A stretch of 64,000 bases of DNA from Akkermansiaceae bacterium UBA2381 (GTDB lineage Bacteria; Verrucomicrobiota; Verrucomicrobiia; Verrucomicrobiales; DEV007), in assembly GCA_002344215.1 (NCBI GenBank), contig DDSV01000024.1, positions 73,474-137,473 on the forward strand, given 5' to 3'. The notes beneath the pieces were generated by a model, which was not told the DNA's origin, did not search any database, and was given only the letters and a program-made list of their open reading frames with translations. The position numbers were made by a program, and so were the translations under genes. Below are positions 54,662 through 64,000 of the stretch, piece after piece; the stretch's first letter is position 1; each line of letters begins with the position of its first letter.

Positions 54662-56143
54662 ATGTCAACGGAACCAGAAACGCCACCAGTGGAAGACCTC
54701 GGAGCCCTTCTCAAAGTCCGTCGTGAGAAGATGGACCATCTCCGCGAACTCGGCATCGATCCATTTGGAAAAGGATACGCCACGACGGACACGGCCGGTG
54801 CGCTCCGGGCGAACTTCGAAGAAGGAAAAGCGGTTCGCGTCGCCGGCCGCATCACCGCGTTGCGTGACATGGGAAAAAGCAACTTCCTCGACATCTCCGA
54901 CATCAATGGACGCATTCAGATTTTTGTGAATCAGAAGCAGATCGGCGATGAGCAATGGGCTGCCTACAAGCAACTCGATATCGGTGACTGGATTGGCGTC
55001 GCGGGCGAGACCTTCACCACCCAGACAGGTGAACCCTCGGTGAAGGCATTGGAAGTCACGGTGCTCTCCAAGTCGCTCCGTCCCATGCCCTCGAAGTGGC
55101 ATGGCATCGTCGATCCCCAGATCAAATACAGGCAGCGTTATCTCGACCTGATCGCCAACGAAAGGTCCCGCGAGATTTTCAAAAAGCGAAGTCTCATGGT
55201 CGCGGAGGTTCGTCGCTACCTGCAGGAGCGCGGATTCCTCGAAGTCGAAACGCCGATGCTTCAGGACGTCCCGGGCGGAGCCGCAGCCCAGCCTTTTGAG
55301 ACGCATCACAATGCTCTGGGAATGGACATGTTTTTGCGCATCGCTCCCGAGCTTTATCTCAAGCGTCTCCTCATCGGTGGGTTTGACAAAGTCTTCGAGT
55401 TGAACCGCAGTTTCCGCAATGAGGGCATCAGCCGCCGCCACAATCCGGAGTTCACGATGCTTGAAGCCTACTGGGCCTATGCCGACTTCGAGCAAATGGC
55501 CGATCTCGTCGAGGATCTCATTTGCCACCTTGCCGAAAAATATTGCGGTGGTCTTCAGATCGAACATCACGATGCCGATGGCAAGGTGACAAAGACGATC
55601 GATCTTTCCCGTCCCTGGAAACGTGCCCCCTACCGTGAGCTCATCGCCGAAGCGGCCGGAGCCGACTGGTGGACGCTCGACACCGAAGCACGGAGGGCCC
55701 GCTGTCGTGAGCTCGGCGTCGAAATTTCCGCCGGCATGGAGGACTATGAGATCTCGCAGCAGGTCTTCGAAAAGCTGGTTGAGGAAAAAACGATCAACCC
55801 GGTCTTCGTGACTCATGTCTCGAAGGAACTGGTCCCTCTCGCCAAACAGAACGCACAGGACGATTCCATTGTCGACGTCTACGAACTCATCATCAACGGA
55901 GCTGAGATTTCTCCCGGATACTCCGAGTTGAACGACCCCGACGTCCAGCGCCGCCGCCTTGAGGAACAGGCCGGTGAGGAGATTCAAAAGATCGACGAGG
56001 ATTTCCTCCTCGCCCTCGAATACGGCATGCCGCCGGCCGGCGGGATTGGAATCGGGATCGACCGGCTCATCATGATGCTGACCGGAGCGGAATCGATTCG
56101 CGACGTCGTTCTCTTTCCGCAGTTGAAGCGGAAGGAGGGGTGA
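54662..56143 (+). CDS. lysS: Lysyl-tRNA synthetase (class II)
   Basis: 493 residues. An N-terminal OB-fold anticodon-binding domain (about 58-155) precedes the class II core: motif 2 'FRNEGISRRHNPEFTMLE' and motif 3 'GIGIGIDRLIMMLTG'. It attaches lysine to tRNA-Lys. The ATG at 54662 starts directly with the family N-terminus. The divergent metallophosphoesterase start lies only 40 bases away. The 3' end converges on the PBPb-PAS gene with a 13-base gap. Confidence 0.95.
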   Translation: MSTEPETPPVEDLGALLKVRREKMDHLRELGIDPFGKGYATTDTAGALRANFEEGKAVRVAGRITALRDMGKSNFLDISDINGRIQIFVNQKQIGDEQWAAYKQLDIGDWIGVAGETFTTQTGEPSVKALEVTVLSKSLRPMPSKWHGIVDPQIKYRQRYLDLIANERSREIFKKRSLMVAEVRRYLQERGFLEVETPMLQDVPGGAAAQPFETHHNALGMDMFLRIAPELYLKRLLIGGFDKVFELNRSFRNEGISRRHNPEFTMLEAYWAYADFEQMADLVEDLICHLAEKYCGGLQIEHHDADGKVTKTIDLSRPWKRAPYRELIAEAAGADWWTLDTEARRARCRELGVEISAGMEDYEISQQVFEKLVEEKTINPVFVTHVSKELVPLAKQNAQDDSIVDVYELIINGAEISPGYSELNDPDVQRRRLEEQAGEEIQKIDEDFLLALEYGMPPAGGIGIGIDRLIMMLTGAESIRDVVLFPQLKRKEG

Positions 56144-56156
56144 TATTCAGCGCCGC

Positions 56157-57551
56157 CTAGCCTGCAAGAGAGGATCTCGCTCCGGCGGACTCCTCCTCGC
56201 GTGCTCTCCACTCGATCCCGACCTCACCTTCTGTCAGTCCCGTGAGAAGCCTGACCTGGCAACGACATCGGCACGAAGAGCCGTCTATTCGCAGGAAATC
56301 AATTAGCTGATCCCGCAATCGCCCGTCAGCGCGAAGGAGGGCAAGGATATGGGCGAGCTCATTGTGATTCTTGAGGAACGCTTCGATGTTCAGCCTTTCA
56401 ACCACCGGACGGAATCCAATCTTCAACATCTCCACCGCCGTCTCATTGACGAACTGAATCTTCCCGTCGGCTCTGGTAAGAAAGTAAGCGTCCTCCATCG
56501 TCTCAAAGAGATGGCGGAACCTCTCTTCGCTGGTTCGCAGGGATTCCTCGACCTCACGTCGCTTCTGAAGTTCAGCCTCCAACCTCCGATTCCATCCAGC
56601 CACAATCCCCACGACAGCGATAGCGAGGCCAAGCAGAACGGCCCCTGCCAATGCCACCTTTCTCCAATCCCACATCCGCGAGATCTCAACGAGAATCCAG
56701 TTTTCATAGATTCTTAATTGCTCCTCGGAGGAGATCGAACTCAATGCCTTGTTTAGAATGGAGCCCAGTTCCGGGAGATCGTCCCGCACCCCGAAGGACG
56801 GGTCAAAGTGATGAGAGGTAGGACCGGTAATTTTAAGATTACTCAAACCATTGATTCGGATGAGATGGGCGGCCACCCCGAGATTCTCGATCATCACATC
56901 CGCTCCTCCCGCTGACACGAGCTGCAGAGCCTCCAGCGAGGTGCGGGTTTTCACGACGTTAACTGCAGGAAAATTACGCTCAACATAGAGCGTGGGAGCA
57001 TACCCCGTCGGTGCCGCCAGCATCAGCCCCTTCCGCTCGATCTGCTCCAGAGAGGTGAAGAAGGGGCCGTCGTTACGCATGATCATCGCCACGGGAAAAG
57101 TGGCATAGGGCTCCGTATAGAGCACTTCGATCGATCGCTCCGGTAGATCAGCCATTCCGGTAACGAAGTCAATCTCACCCCGTTTAAGTTTGGCGAGTGT
57201 TTCATCCCAGGTCACGGTGGGTACATATTCGAACCGGACTCCAAGTCGCTTGGCAAAGTGATCGATGAAGTCGCGGTCAATGCCTTCAAGCTCGTCGCCC
57301 TTTCGGATTGAGAAGGGAGGCCACGAAGGGTCCGCACTGTAGCGAATCACAGGCTTGGAGAGCAGCCAGGTGATTTCTCCAGGTTCGAGATCAATCGAAA
57401 CGCTCTTACCATTCTCCAAAGGGAAATCGTCAGCGACGGCCACGAAGCAGATCCACGCCAGACAGAGAACCGGAATTCGAGACCAAAACCGGCCTGCCTT
57501 GGACGACACTGCACCTCGTCCCGCCCAATTGATGTGTACGCGTCTCCTCAT
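56157..57551 (-). CDS. Periplasmic amino-acid-binding sensor with PAS domain and no output module
   Basis: 464 residues. A signal-like leader is followed by a family-3 solute-binding domain (about 67-290, 'WPPFSIRKGDELEGIDRDF'), a transmembrane helix (about 299-320), a short coil and one PAS domain (about 345-450). The protein ends there, 'GARSSLAG', without kinase, GGDEF or EAL. Such a membrane sensor should signal by contact with a partner kinase that is not encoded here. The stop lies just before lysS, so no lost domain sits downstream in frame. Confidence 0.75.
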   Translation of the reverse strand: MRRRVHINWAGRGAVSSKAGRFWSRIPVLCLAWICFVAVADDFPLENGKSVSIDLEPGEITWLLSKPVIRYSADPSWPPFSIRKGDELEGIDRDFIDHFAKRLGVRFEYVPTVTWDETLAKLKRGEIDFVTGMADLPERSIEVLYTEPYATFPVAMIMRNDGPFFTSLEQIERKGLMLAAPTGYAPTLYVERNFPAVNVVKTRTSLEALQLVSAGGADVMIENLGVAAHLIRINGLSNLKITGPTSHHFDPSFGVRDDLPELGSILNKALSSISSEEQLRIYENWILVEISRMWDWRKVALAGAVLLGLAIAVVGIVAGWNRRLEAELQKRREVEESLRTSEERFRHLFETMEDAYFLTRADGKIQFVNETAVEMLKIGFRPVVERLNIEAFLKNHNELAHILALLRADGRLRDQLIDFLRIDGSSCRCRCQVRLLTGLTEGEVGIEWRAREEESAGARSSLAG

Positions 57552-57661
57552 CGCGAACCTTCGTTTGCTTCGCAGGCTACCATCGGAACCCGACCGGGTA
57601 AAGGTAACTCCGGTAGAAGATGCTTCCCTGGAGTATAGCGGTAAGCGCTACAATAGTGTTG

Positions 57662-60028
57662 TCACAAGGCCTGAACCGTCAGCCGTGTCTTCGCCTCGCG
57701 TCCTGACTTTCGGTCCAGCGCAAGCACCTCGTGTTCACCCGGCTTCAGGATGAGCCAACTCTCCGCACCGTCACTCTCGACCGGAAGGCTTTCGCTCGAC
57801 CATTCAATCTCCTCACGCCCACTCCCGGCAATCTTCAGGGGAAAACGCGCTCCATTTCCCGGGAGATCTGGATCAATAAAGGCCACCGTTCCTTCGAGCG
57901 GACTGACGATGCGGAACGGGGGAAGAGGCGCAGATTCAGCCAATGCCTCAAGTGCCGCCTCCACTTGCAGTTGATTCGCGTCGCTCCGCCACCAGTTCGA
58001 GTAGGTTAGGGGAAGGAGGGTTCGCCCCGTCGCATCATAGTCCTTCGCCGAGGCGAGAGCCGGGAGGCGGCCGTTCACGAACCACTCCTGACGCAGGCGG
58101 GTGTCAGGGAGAGTGATGCCGCTGGGAACTTGCTTTCCACTGAAGCGATCCACCGTGAGTTTGACGACGGAGTCGGGTGCCTTGAACCATTGTGGCTCAC
58201 GGTCACGATAGAGGCGAACCATGACCTGATGAAAAATAGGAGCAGCGCCCATTGCCCCGGAGACACGATTCAGAGGACGGTTGTTAAACCGTCCCACCCA
58301 GACACCCACCGTGAAGTCAGGGGTATATCCTACGGTCCAACTGTCGCGAAAGTCGGTCGAGGTCCCCGTCTTCACCGCAACACGAAAGGGAAGATTCAGC
58401 GGCGAGTTCAATCCGAAGGCAACCGCCCTCGCCCTCTCGTCGGAAAGAATGTCGGCGATGAGCCAGGCGGAATCCGCATCGAAGACACGGTCAGGCGATT
58501 CGTTCCCGACCTGACCCTCTTGAGCCGACGACTCAACCCTGTCTGCGGGAAGGAGAAAAGTGTAGGGCCGATAGCGGCCAAGCCGGGCCAAAGTGGCGTA
58601 CCCGTTCGTCAACTCGAGAAGCCTGACTTCGGCATTTCCAAGGGTGAGCCCAAGTCCGTATTGGGTCGCAGCCGGGTCGAGGCTGGTGAAGTGCAGGTCT
58701 TTGGTGAGACATTCGTGAAGGCGCGCGGGCCCTCCGATTTCATCAAGTAGTTTGACGGCGGGTACGTTCAGCGAATTGGCCAGAGCATGGCGCACTGAAA
58801 CCGGGCCCTGAAAGCGACGGTCAAAATTGACGGGTTGATAGGCACCGGTCGAGGTGACGTACTCGATGGGAGTGTCGGCGAGGATGGAGGCCGCGGTTTT
58901 CCCTCGATCCAGCGCGAGGAGATAGGTAAAGGGCTTGAGCGTCGATCCGGCCGAACGAGGCTGCCAGGCTCCGTTCATCTGTCCGGCGGAGGATCCGAAA
59001 TACGATCTCGATCCACTGAGAGCGAGCACTTCCCCGGTGGCATTTTCGATGACGACCACGGCCGCTTGAAGATCATTCGACTCTTTCGCCTGGTGGCTGA
59101 GACGGGCCAGTTCCCCGGATACGGAACTCTCGACAAAATGCTGGAGATCAAGATCGAGGGTGGTCCGGATCGGTTTGGATTCCGCCTCTGCCAGAGCCAC
59201 CGCAGCCGCCTGCTGCGTGCGGATGAGTTCGGTGAAATGAGGTGCATGGAACACCTGGGAGGGACCGGGCAGCAGCTTCACCTCCTCAATGAGAGCGGAT
59301 GCGAATTCCGCTTCTGTGATGAGGCGCTCCTCTTTCATCCGTTCGAGGATCCAGAGCTGCCGCTTCTTTGCTCCGTCGGGATTCCGCCAGGGATTGTATC
59401 GGGTAGGTTTGTTAGGGAGGGCGGCGAGCAGGGCAGCTTCAGCGATGGAGAGATCTCCGAGCGGCTTTCCGAAGTATCCCCGCGCCGCGGCCCTTGCCCC
59501 GGTGAATTGATTGCCGTAGGGAAGATGATTGAGGTAGGCGGTCAGGATGGTTTCCTTGTCCGTCTGCATTTCCAGATTCCTGGCGCTGAAGGCCTCGATC
59601 AACTTCGTCCTCATTTCCCGCTTCCGGGGAGGTGAGTAGAGTTTGATCGTCTGCTGGGTAATCGTCGAGGCTCCCGAAACTGCCCCCCGATGCAGGACCG
59701 CATCACGGACCGCGCGCATCGTTCCCAGGATATCAATTCCATTGTGGGAAAAGAAACGGGAGTCTTCCGCCGCGATGGTCGCGTGGATCAATGTCTTCGG
59801 GAACTCCGTGAAGCCTGCCGCTTCATCGGCGCGGAGATCTCCGTCGAGAAGACGCCGGACCGGCCTCTCCTCGCGATCCACAAAGAGCAGTCCAGTCGGA
59901 GGGTGGTTCTCCAAACCGACCGGAACCGGGAAAAACAGCGGGACGACATAGGTGGCGGAGAGATACATCCCCGCCCCCGCCAGCGCGAAGGCCGCAGATC
60001 GCCTCCCGATTTTCCCCCAATCTCGCAT
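57662..60028 (-). CDS. pbpC: Penicillin-binding protein 1C
   Basis: 788 residues. A membrane anchor (about 8-35) leads to the GT51 transglycosylase with catalytic Glu88 ('AAEDSRFFSHNGID') and 'STITQQTIKL'. The transpeptidase has Ser362 and Lys365 in 'GSTLKPFTY', 'SLN' at 419-421 and 'KTG' at 553-555. The extra C-terminal domain is typical of PBP1C. It polymerises peptidoglycan glycan chains and may repair the wall. The alpha-2-macroglobulin gene lies directly upstream on the same strand, the standard pairing of these two families. Confidence 0.93.
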   Translation of the reverse strand: MRDWGKIGRRSAAFALAGAGMYLSATYVVPLFFPVPVGLENHPPTGLLFVDREERPVRRLLDGDLRADEAAGFTEFPKTLIHATIAAEDSRFFSHNGIDILGTMRAVRDAVLHRGAVSGASTITQQTIKLYSPPRKREMRTKLIEAFSARNLEMQTDKETILTAYLNHLPYGNQFTGARAAARGYFGKPLGDLSIAEAALLAALPNKPTRYNPWRNPDGAKKRQLWILERMKEERLITEAEFASALIEEVKLLPGPSQVFHAPHFTELIRTQQAAAVALAEAESKPIRTTLDLDLQHFVESSVSGELARLSHQAKESNDLQAAVVVIENATGEVLALSGSRSYFGSSAGQMNGAWQPRSAGSTLKPFTYLLALDRGKTAASILADTPIEYVTSTGAYQPVNFDRRFQGPVSVRHALANSLNVPAVKLLDEIGGPARLHECLTKDLHFTSLDPAATQYGLGLTLGNAEVRLLELTNGYATLARLGRYRPYTFLLPADRVESSAQEGQVGNESPDRVFDADSAWLIADILSDERARAVAFGLNSPLNLPFRVAVKTGTSTDFRDSWTVGYTPDFTVGVWVGRFNNRPLNRVSGAMGAAPIFHQVMVRLYRDREPQWFKAPDSVVKLTVDRFSGKQVPSGITLPDTRLRQEWFVNGRLPALASAKDYDATGRTLLPLTYSNWWRSDANQLQVEAALEALAESAPLPPFRIVSPLEGTVAFIDPDLPGNGARFPLKIAGSGREEIEWSSESLPVESDGAESWLILKPGEHEVLALDRKSGREAKTRLTVQAL

Positions 60029-60071
60029 TGAATGGTTTTGTTTGGAGGGTTCGGAGCCGGGGCAGGATGAA

Positions 60072-60116
60072 GATCAAGACCAAGATCAGGATATATATCA
60101 AGATCAAGGTCTTGAT
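60072..60116. repeat. Degenerate GATCAAG/TTGATC repeats between the A2M gene and pbpC
   Basis: The 95-base spacer contains repeated, slightly degenerate GATCAAG/CTTGATC words, including a perfect ATCAAGACC (60073-60081) and GGTCTTGAT (60108-60116) inverted pair. It resembles a hexamer microsatellite that has decayed. It sits upstream of pbpC and could affect its translation through a hairpin, but this is unproven. Confidence 0.5.
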
Positions 60117-60123
60117 GCGCACC

Positions 60124-63100
60124 TTACCGTTCTGCTACTTTTCCTGATTCAAGTGGACGGGCGGACGCCGCGATCCGTTCGGTGCCACTGAGACCAAAAC
60201 GTTGCGGCTCATACATTGCCTCGATCTTCGCCGGGGGTGCGGTGACCTGGCCCGGCGCCGTGATCCGCGCGAGATACTGCAGACTGTAATCCCCTGCCCC
60301 GTAGATGCTATCCGCGAAGAAGAGGACACGGTCCTTGCGAATCTCATGGAAGGAGGTGTAGAGCGTCCTCGCTTCACGGGTCGCGTTCACCCGCTGGGTC
60401 TCCTGTGACTTGAAGGTCGGGTTGACCGCCTCAAAGATTGCCGGAAGCGGATCATCAATTGCCAGGTAAGTTTCACGCTCGTTCGGAACATTCACGTCCA
60501 GGGTCACGAGAATAAGGTCACCCACACGAAGGTCCTCAGCCGGAACAATCGTCCCGTCGGTCTCGACCTTCTGGTAGTGACGCGAAATCGCGAAGCCCTT
60601 GTTTTCCGCTTCGAGAGGGATCAAGGCGGGACGGGTGGCAATCTGCAGACTGGCGAAGACCGGACTGTTGCTCCCCGTTTTCAGGGCGAGGGCGCGGTCC
60701 GCCGACTTGCCTTCAAAATTGAAGGTGACTCCTTTGCTGCCGGGCTCGGCGGGAAGGTCGATCGTCTTCGTCTCTCCATTAAAGGCGATTTCAATCTTGT
60801 TCCCCGAGAGGCTCGCTGCCGATGACTCGCTGTAGGCGGCCAGAGCGATGAGAGGCCAGGCATTTGAGTAGGTGCTGCCCCATCCGTTCTGAGGAAGACG
60901 AAGCTTCATGAGATCGTCGACAAGAGAATCGATCTGTTTGCCTTCCGGATTGTGGCGAACCTGGGCAAGAAGCCGTGTCGCCGCGATGTAGGGAGCCCGA
61001 TACCAGGAAACCTCCGCAACCGGAACTTTCGGATCGGGAGAGAGAAGCTGATCAATGCGCTCGGGGGTGCCGGTTGCGCTCTCAATCATCGCGAGGGCAA
61101 GCAGAGACCGCGCCTCGGCGGAAAGATTGGCACGCTTCTCGAAAAGGACCTCGTGGTAGGCGGTCTCATTGACCCCGGCGAGGGCAAGCGCATAGGTCGC
61201 GAGACAGCGCTGTGAAATCTCGTAGGGATCCTTGAGCTCGGCGGCGTTCCTCAATGATTTCGAGAGGTAGTCCCAAAGGGCGACGGTCTGCTCTTCAGGC
61301 AGGGTGAGCCCCTGACGCTGAGCCAGAGCGATAGCCACTCCTCCGTAGGCACTGCCCCAAAGGATAGACTCATCGGCCCCCGGCCAGTAGCCGAGACCGC
61401 CGTCACCCGTCTGCATGGAGAAGAGACGCGCAACTCCTTTGTTGATCACGGCAACAGTCTCCTCCTCGGTCTTCTCCAGTTTCGGCATGACCTTGCGGAG
61501 TTGCTGGGTGCTCAGCCAGGGAATGAGCGACGAGGTGGTCTGCTCCACGCAACCGTAGGGGTAGGCGAGCAGGTAGTCGAGGCCGTCGGCAGCCTCGATG
61601 AGACGGGAATTCGAGAGGTTGAGTTGGATCTCACCAAATCCCTCCAGGAGACGCGGAGCGACCTCATCGAGAGCATTGGCAAGGTCGGAGCCGTCGCGGA
61701 TGGCGAAGGTGTGAGACTCACGGAGGAGCGGAAGCGGATAACCCACCTTGATGGTTGATTCCGTCGCATCACGAAGTCGCTCCTCGGTCAGTGAACGCAC
61801 TTTCCAATTCCACTTGGCTTCGCCCACCTCGGTCAAGGCAACGGGGAAGGAGACCGTCTCGGTGGCTCCGCCCGGAAGCATCAGCTTTACGGTCTTTTCC
61901 AGAGCTCCCGGTGCTGTCGCAGGAAGGCTGGTCGGAATCGTCTCTCCGAGCTGGTTAAGAAAGATCGCGTGGGGATCAAGCGACACGGAGACTTCGATTT
62001 CCTGAGAGACCGCCGTGTTGTTGTGAAGCACGGCGGAGATATCAATCTGATCGGTCACATTGGTGAAACCGGGGAGAGCGGGCTCGATGATGAGCGGCTT
62101 GTTGATCACCACAGGTCCCTCGCCCTTGCCGAAGCGGTTCCCCTCCGCAACCACCGCCATGATGCGGAAGGTCGTGAGATTGTCCGGGGCAATCGCTTTC
62201 GCACGAACCACCCCGTTTGCATCGGTCACCAGAGCCGGCGCCCAGAAGGCCAGCGCTTTAAAGTCTTTGCGGATACGATCCGGATCCAATCCGAAGGTTC
62301 CACCGCCTCCGATCACATAACCCTTGTTGCCGAAATCCTGCTCCAGCGGGTTCTCGGGAAGGAGATCGCCGAGGCTCTGCCCTGTCCAGACAGCGAGCGG
62401 GAAGGGAGCGTGAAACACAGCAGCGGGATCCGGTGTCTCGTGACCGGTCAGGCTCAAGACGCCCTCATCCACGGCGTAAAAGGTAACCTCGGCCCCTGCG
62501 ACAGGATTCTTCAGGTGATCGAGGACGGTGGCCGTGAACTCGATTTCCTCACCCGGTTGATAATATTCCGCATCCCCGGCAGAAACGGTCGTCGTCAGCG
62601 TCGCCGCGGGATCGTTGACATCGAGTTGGCAATAGCCGAGCCGATAGTCGGCCGCGGGATGCACATGCGGGCTCTCGGCGGAACCACGGATGATGAGGAG
62701 AGAGGCAAACAGATTCGGTGCCGCTCCGTCTTCGATTGGGATTTCGAGGACAGTCTCATACTGGTTGATCATGAGTGACTGTGTCGAACGAACTCCTCCG
62801 CGCTCCACCGTAAAGAGGGCATTGCCGAATACCGGAGTACGGGCAAGGAGTTTTGCTGTTTCACCCACCGAGTAGGTGGTTTTGTCAGGGATAAGGTCGA
62901 TGCGGATGACATCGTGCCACGACCATGAAGGCTCCTCCGCACCGATGATCCTGAATTTGCTGCGGGTGATCACATTCCGTCCCTTACCGTCTTTTGCCGC
63001 CAGGGTGACATAGTAATCACCGGCTTCGTCGAATTTGATCTGGTGCGGGACCGGGCGGGTCAATCCGGTCGCGGGATCGATCTCCGTCTTCAGAGTCAGG

Positions 63101-64000
63101 GGCGTATCCGAAACCGTCTGCATCCGCATGTCATTGCGATGGGTCATCTTCCCGTTCGCCCCCATGACTTTCACGGTGGTCCACACTTCTTTTTCCAGAA
63201 GAACCGAAGTCTCAACCGGTTCGGTGTGGGCCTCACCTCCCGAGGTGACGGCGGCAAAAGAGAAGGTGGCGGTGTCGCCGGCGCGATGAACCCCGTCGGG
63301 CTCACGAACCCCCAGATAGAAATCCGAACTGTGCACGACAAACTGCTTCGAAGCGGAGATGGTCTGCTGGTTGGCATCGGTCACCGAGGCGGTGAGACTG
63401 ACCTCCCGGGGACCGGGATTGGTGGTTTGTTCAGGGAGCGTGAACTTCGCAACGGCTTCGCCCTTCGAGGAGAGCGACTGGGTTCCTTCAGTGCTGAACA
63501 CCTCCTCATCAATGGTTCTGTCACCGAACTCAAACTCATCGAATCCGCGGGGACGGGGGAACTCGCTTCTGGCATAAGCCATCCAGCTCACTTCCGCCTT
63601 TGAGAGCGGTTTTCCCATGAAATACTTCGCCGTGATGGGAACGGTGAGTTCGATTCCTCCAGTGTATTCCTCGTCAGCAACGAGTTTGACTTCGAAGGTG
63701 TTCACCCGGTAGTCCTCAACTTGAAAGGAGTAGTTGGAGATGAGCCGCCAGTCGGGCTCCGCGTCCCCTTCGAGAGGGGGATTGAAATCCACTTCGATGG
63801 AGTGCCAACCCATACCCTCGGCGGGCAGGGTGAAGGAATCGTCGAAACTGCCGTTCTTGCTGTAGGTCACATCGCGCTCAAAGAGCTCGCGATGGCGGGC
63901 GTCGAAGACCCGGAACTTCGCCACTCCCGTTCCCGCACCGAGCAATTTGTCGGTATCGATGAACCGGGAGATCGACTTCACCTTCACCTCGTCACCGGGA
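60124..64000 (-). CDS. Alpha-2-macroglobulin family protein, 3' part
   Basis: At least 1,291 residues; the frame is open to the right edge and the N-terminal part is outside the window. The reactive thioester motif 'YGCVEQTTSS' is present (near 61,540-61,555), so this is a thioester-active A2M that could trap proteases. Bacterial A2Ms are periplasmic lipoproteins or exported proteins thought to protect the wall and work with PBP1C. The stop lies 95 bases before pbpC. The GTG at 63987 is internal, since upstream codons continue in frame. Confidence 0.9.
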   Translation of the reverse strand, partial: PGDEVKVKSISRFIDTDKLLGAGTGVAKFRVFDARHRELFERDVTYSKNGSFDDSFTLPAEGMGWHSIEVDFNPPLEGDAEPDWRLISNYSFQVEDYRVNTFEVKLVADEEYTGGIELTVPITAKYFMGKPLSKAEVSWMAYARSEFPRPRGFDEFEFGDRTIDEEVFSTEGTQSLSSKGEAVAKFTLPEQTTNPGPREVSLTASVTDANQQTISASKQFVVHSSDFYLGVREPDGVHRAGDTATFSFAAVTSGGEAHTEPVETSVLLEKEVWTTVKVMGANGKMTHRNDMRMQTVSDTPLTLKTEIDPATGLTRPVPHQIKFDEAGDYYVTLAAKDGKGRNVITRSKFRIIGAEEPSWSWHDVIRIDLIPDKTTYSVGETAKLLARTPVFGNALFTVERGGVRSTQSLMINQYETVLEIPIEDGAAPNLFASLLIIRGSAESPHVHPAADYRLGYCQLDVNDPAATLTTTVSAGDAEYYQPGEEIEFTATVLDHLKNPVAGAEVTFYAVDEGVLSLTGHETPDPAAVFHAPFPLAVWTGQSLGDLLPENPLEQDFGNKGYVIGGGGTFGLDPDRIRKDFKALAFWAPALVTDANGVVRAKAIAPDNLTTFRIMAVVAEGNRFGKGEGPVVINKPLIIEPALPGFTNVTDQIDISAVLHNNTAVSQEIEVSVSLDPHAIFLNQLGETIPTSLPATAPGALEKTVKLMLPGGATETVSFPVALTEVGEAKWNWKVRSLTEERLRDATESTIKVGYPLPLLRESHTFAIRDGSDLANALDEVAPRLLEGFGEIQLNLSNSRLIEAADGLDYLLAYPYGCVEQTTSSLIPWLSTQQLRKVMPKLEKTEEETVAVINKGVARLFSMQTGDGGLGYWPGADESILWGSAYGGVAIALAQRQGLTLPEEQTVALWDYLSKSLRNAAELKDPYEISQRCLATYALALAGVNETAYHEVLFEKRANLSAEARSLLALAMIESATGTPERIDQLLSPDPKVPVAEVSWYRAPYIAATRLLAQVRHNPEGKQIDSLVDDLMKLRLPQNGWGSTYSNAWPLIALAAYSESSAASLSGNKIEIAFNGETKTIDLPAEPGSKGVTFNFEGKSADRALALKTGSNSPVFASLQIATRPALIPLEAENKGFAISRHYQKVETDGTIVPAEDLRVGDLILVTLDVNVPNERETYLAIDDPLPAIFEAVNPTFKSQETQRVNATREARTLYTSFHEIRKDRVLFFADSIYGAGDYSLQYLARITAPGQVTAPPAKIEAMYEPQRFGLSGTERIAASARPLESGKVAER

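Noticed and set aside
54665..55987. Minus-strand ORF of 440 residues across lysS
   Set aside because: It is the complementary shadow of lysyl-tRNA synthetase; no motif, signal or ribosome site supports it.

Overview
The window looks like the chromosome of a Gram-negative-type bacterium, most probably a member of the Verrucomicrobiota. This is an inference from gene content: an SHD1-domain secreted protein, an iduronate-sulfatase-like sulfatase, a CE15-like esterase, an alpha-2-macroglobulin/PBP1C pair, a fused copper oxidase with a CopB-like outer-membrane domain, and an McsA-McsB-ClpC operon in a genome with outer-membrane proteins. No rRNA, tRNA, CRISPR array, phage or intact insertion sequence was seen. 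Coding density is high and the coding sequence is GC-rich. Several intergenic regions are AT-rich and palindromic. Strong Shine-Dalgarno sequences are rare (recQ and the NMT1 kinase have good ones), so several starts were chosen from domain boundaries and neighbouring genes.

Layout. 1-8.2 kb: end of an SpmA/SpmB-like membrane protein, an NMT1-sensor hybrid histidine kinase, a thioredoxin/DUF255 protein, a DEAD-box RNA helicase with an RGG tail, and a lone receiver protein. 8.4-19 kb: a secreted protein of unknown function, an O-antigen-ligase/TPR protein, a metallo-beta-lactamase-fold hydrolase, an amidase, an AmgK-like kinase, a sulfatase, and a three-gene module (DUF350, lipoprotein, glutathionylspermidine-synthase-like ATP-grasp). 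19.2-27.6 kb: a decayed DUF218 gene, recQ, an SHD1-zincin, a Gfo/Idh/MocA oxidoreductase, a CNT nucleoside transporter, and cysS-hemB.

27.8-34.6 kb holds the most unusual locus: a 1,635-residue FHA/coiled-coil protein, a lid-less Hsp70 and a 92-residue orphan, co-oriented. 34.6-43.3 kb: an LprI-like protein, AcpH-like and CE15-like enzymes, two adjacent cystathionine-synthase-family enzymes, an unknown protein, a HipA-like kinase/DUF3037 pair and a methyltransferase. 43.3-46.4 kb is a copper-handling cassette: a Cys-rich exported protein, a fused CopA-CopB, a YHS/TRASH-like protein and a Cys-rich lipoprotein, closed by a strong terminator. 46.6-53.1 kb: sufS, a class IV aminotransferase and mcsA-mcsB-clpC with a classic terminator. 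53.2-64 kb: pgsA, a metallophosphoesterase, lysS, a periplasmic-sensor/PAS protein, and the A2M-pbpC pair, which runs off the right edge.

Themes: protein quality control (arginine-kinase/ClpC, Hsp70), envelope maintenance (A2M/PBP1C, AmgK-like kinase, amidase), metal defence, and polysaccharide degradation (sulfatase, CE15-like esterase). The best candidates for undescribed biology are the FHA/coiled-coil-Hsp70-orphan locus, the HipA-like/DUF3037 pair, the DUF350-lipoprotein-ATP-grasp module without PspA, and the copper cassette.
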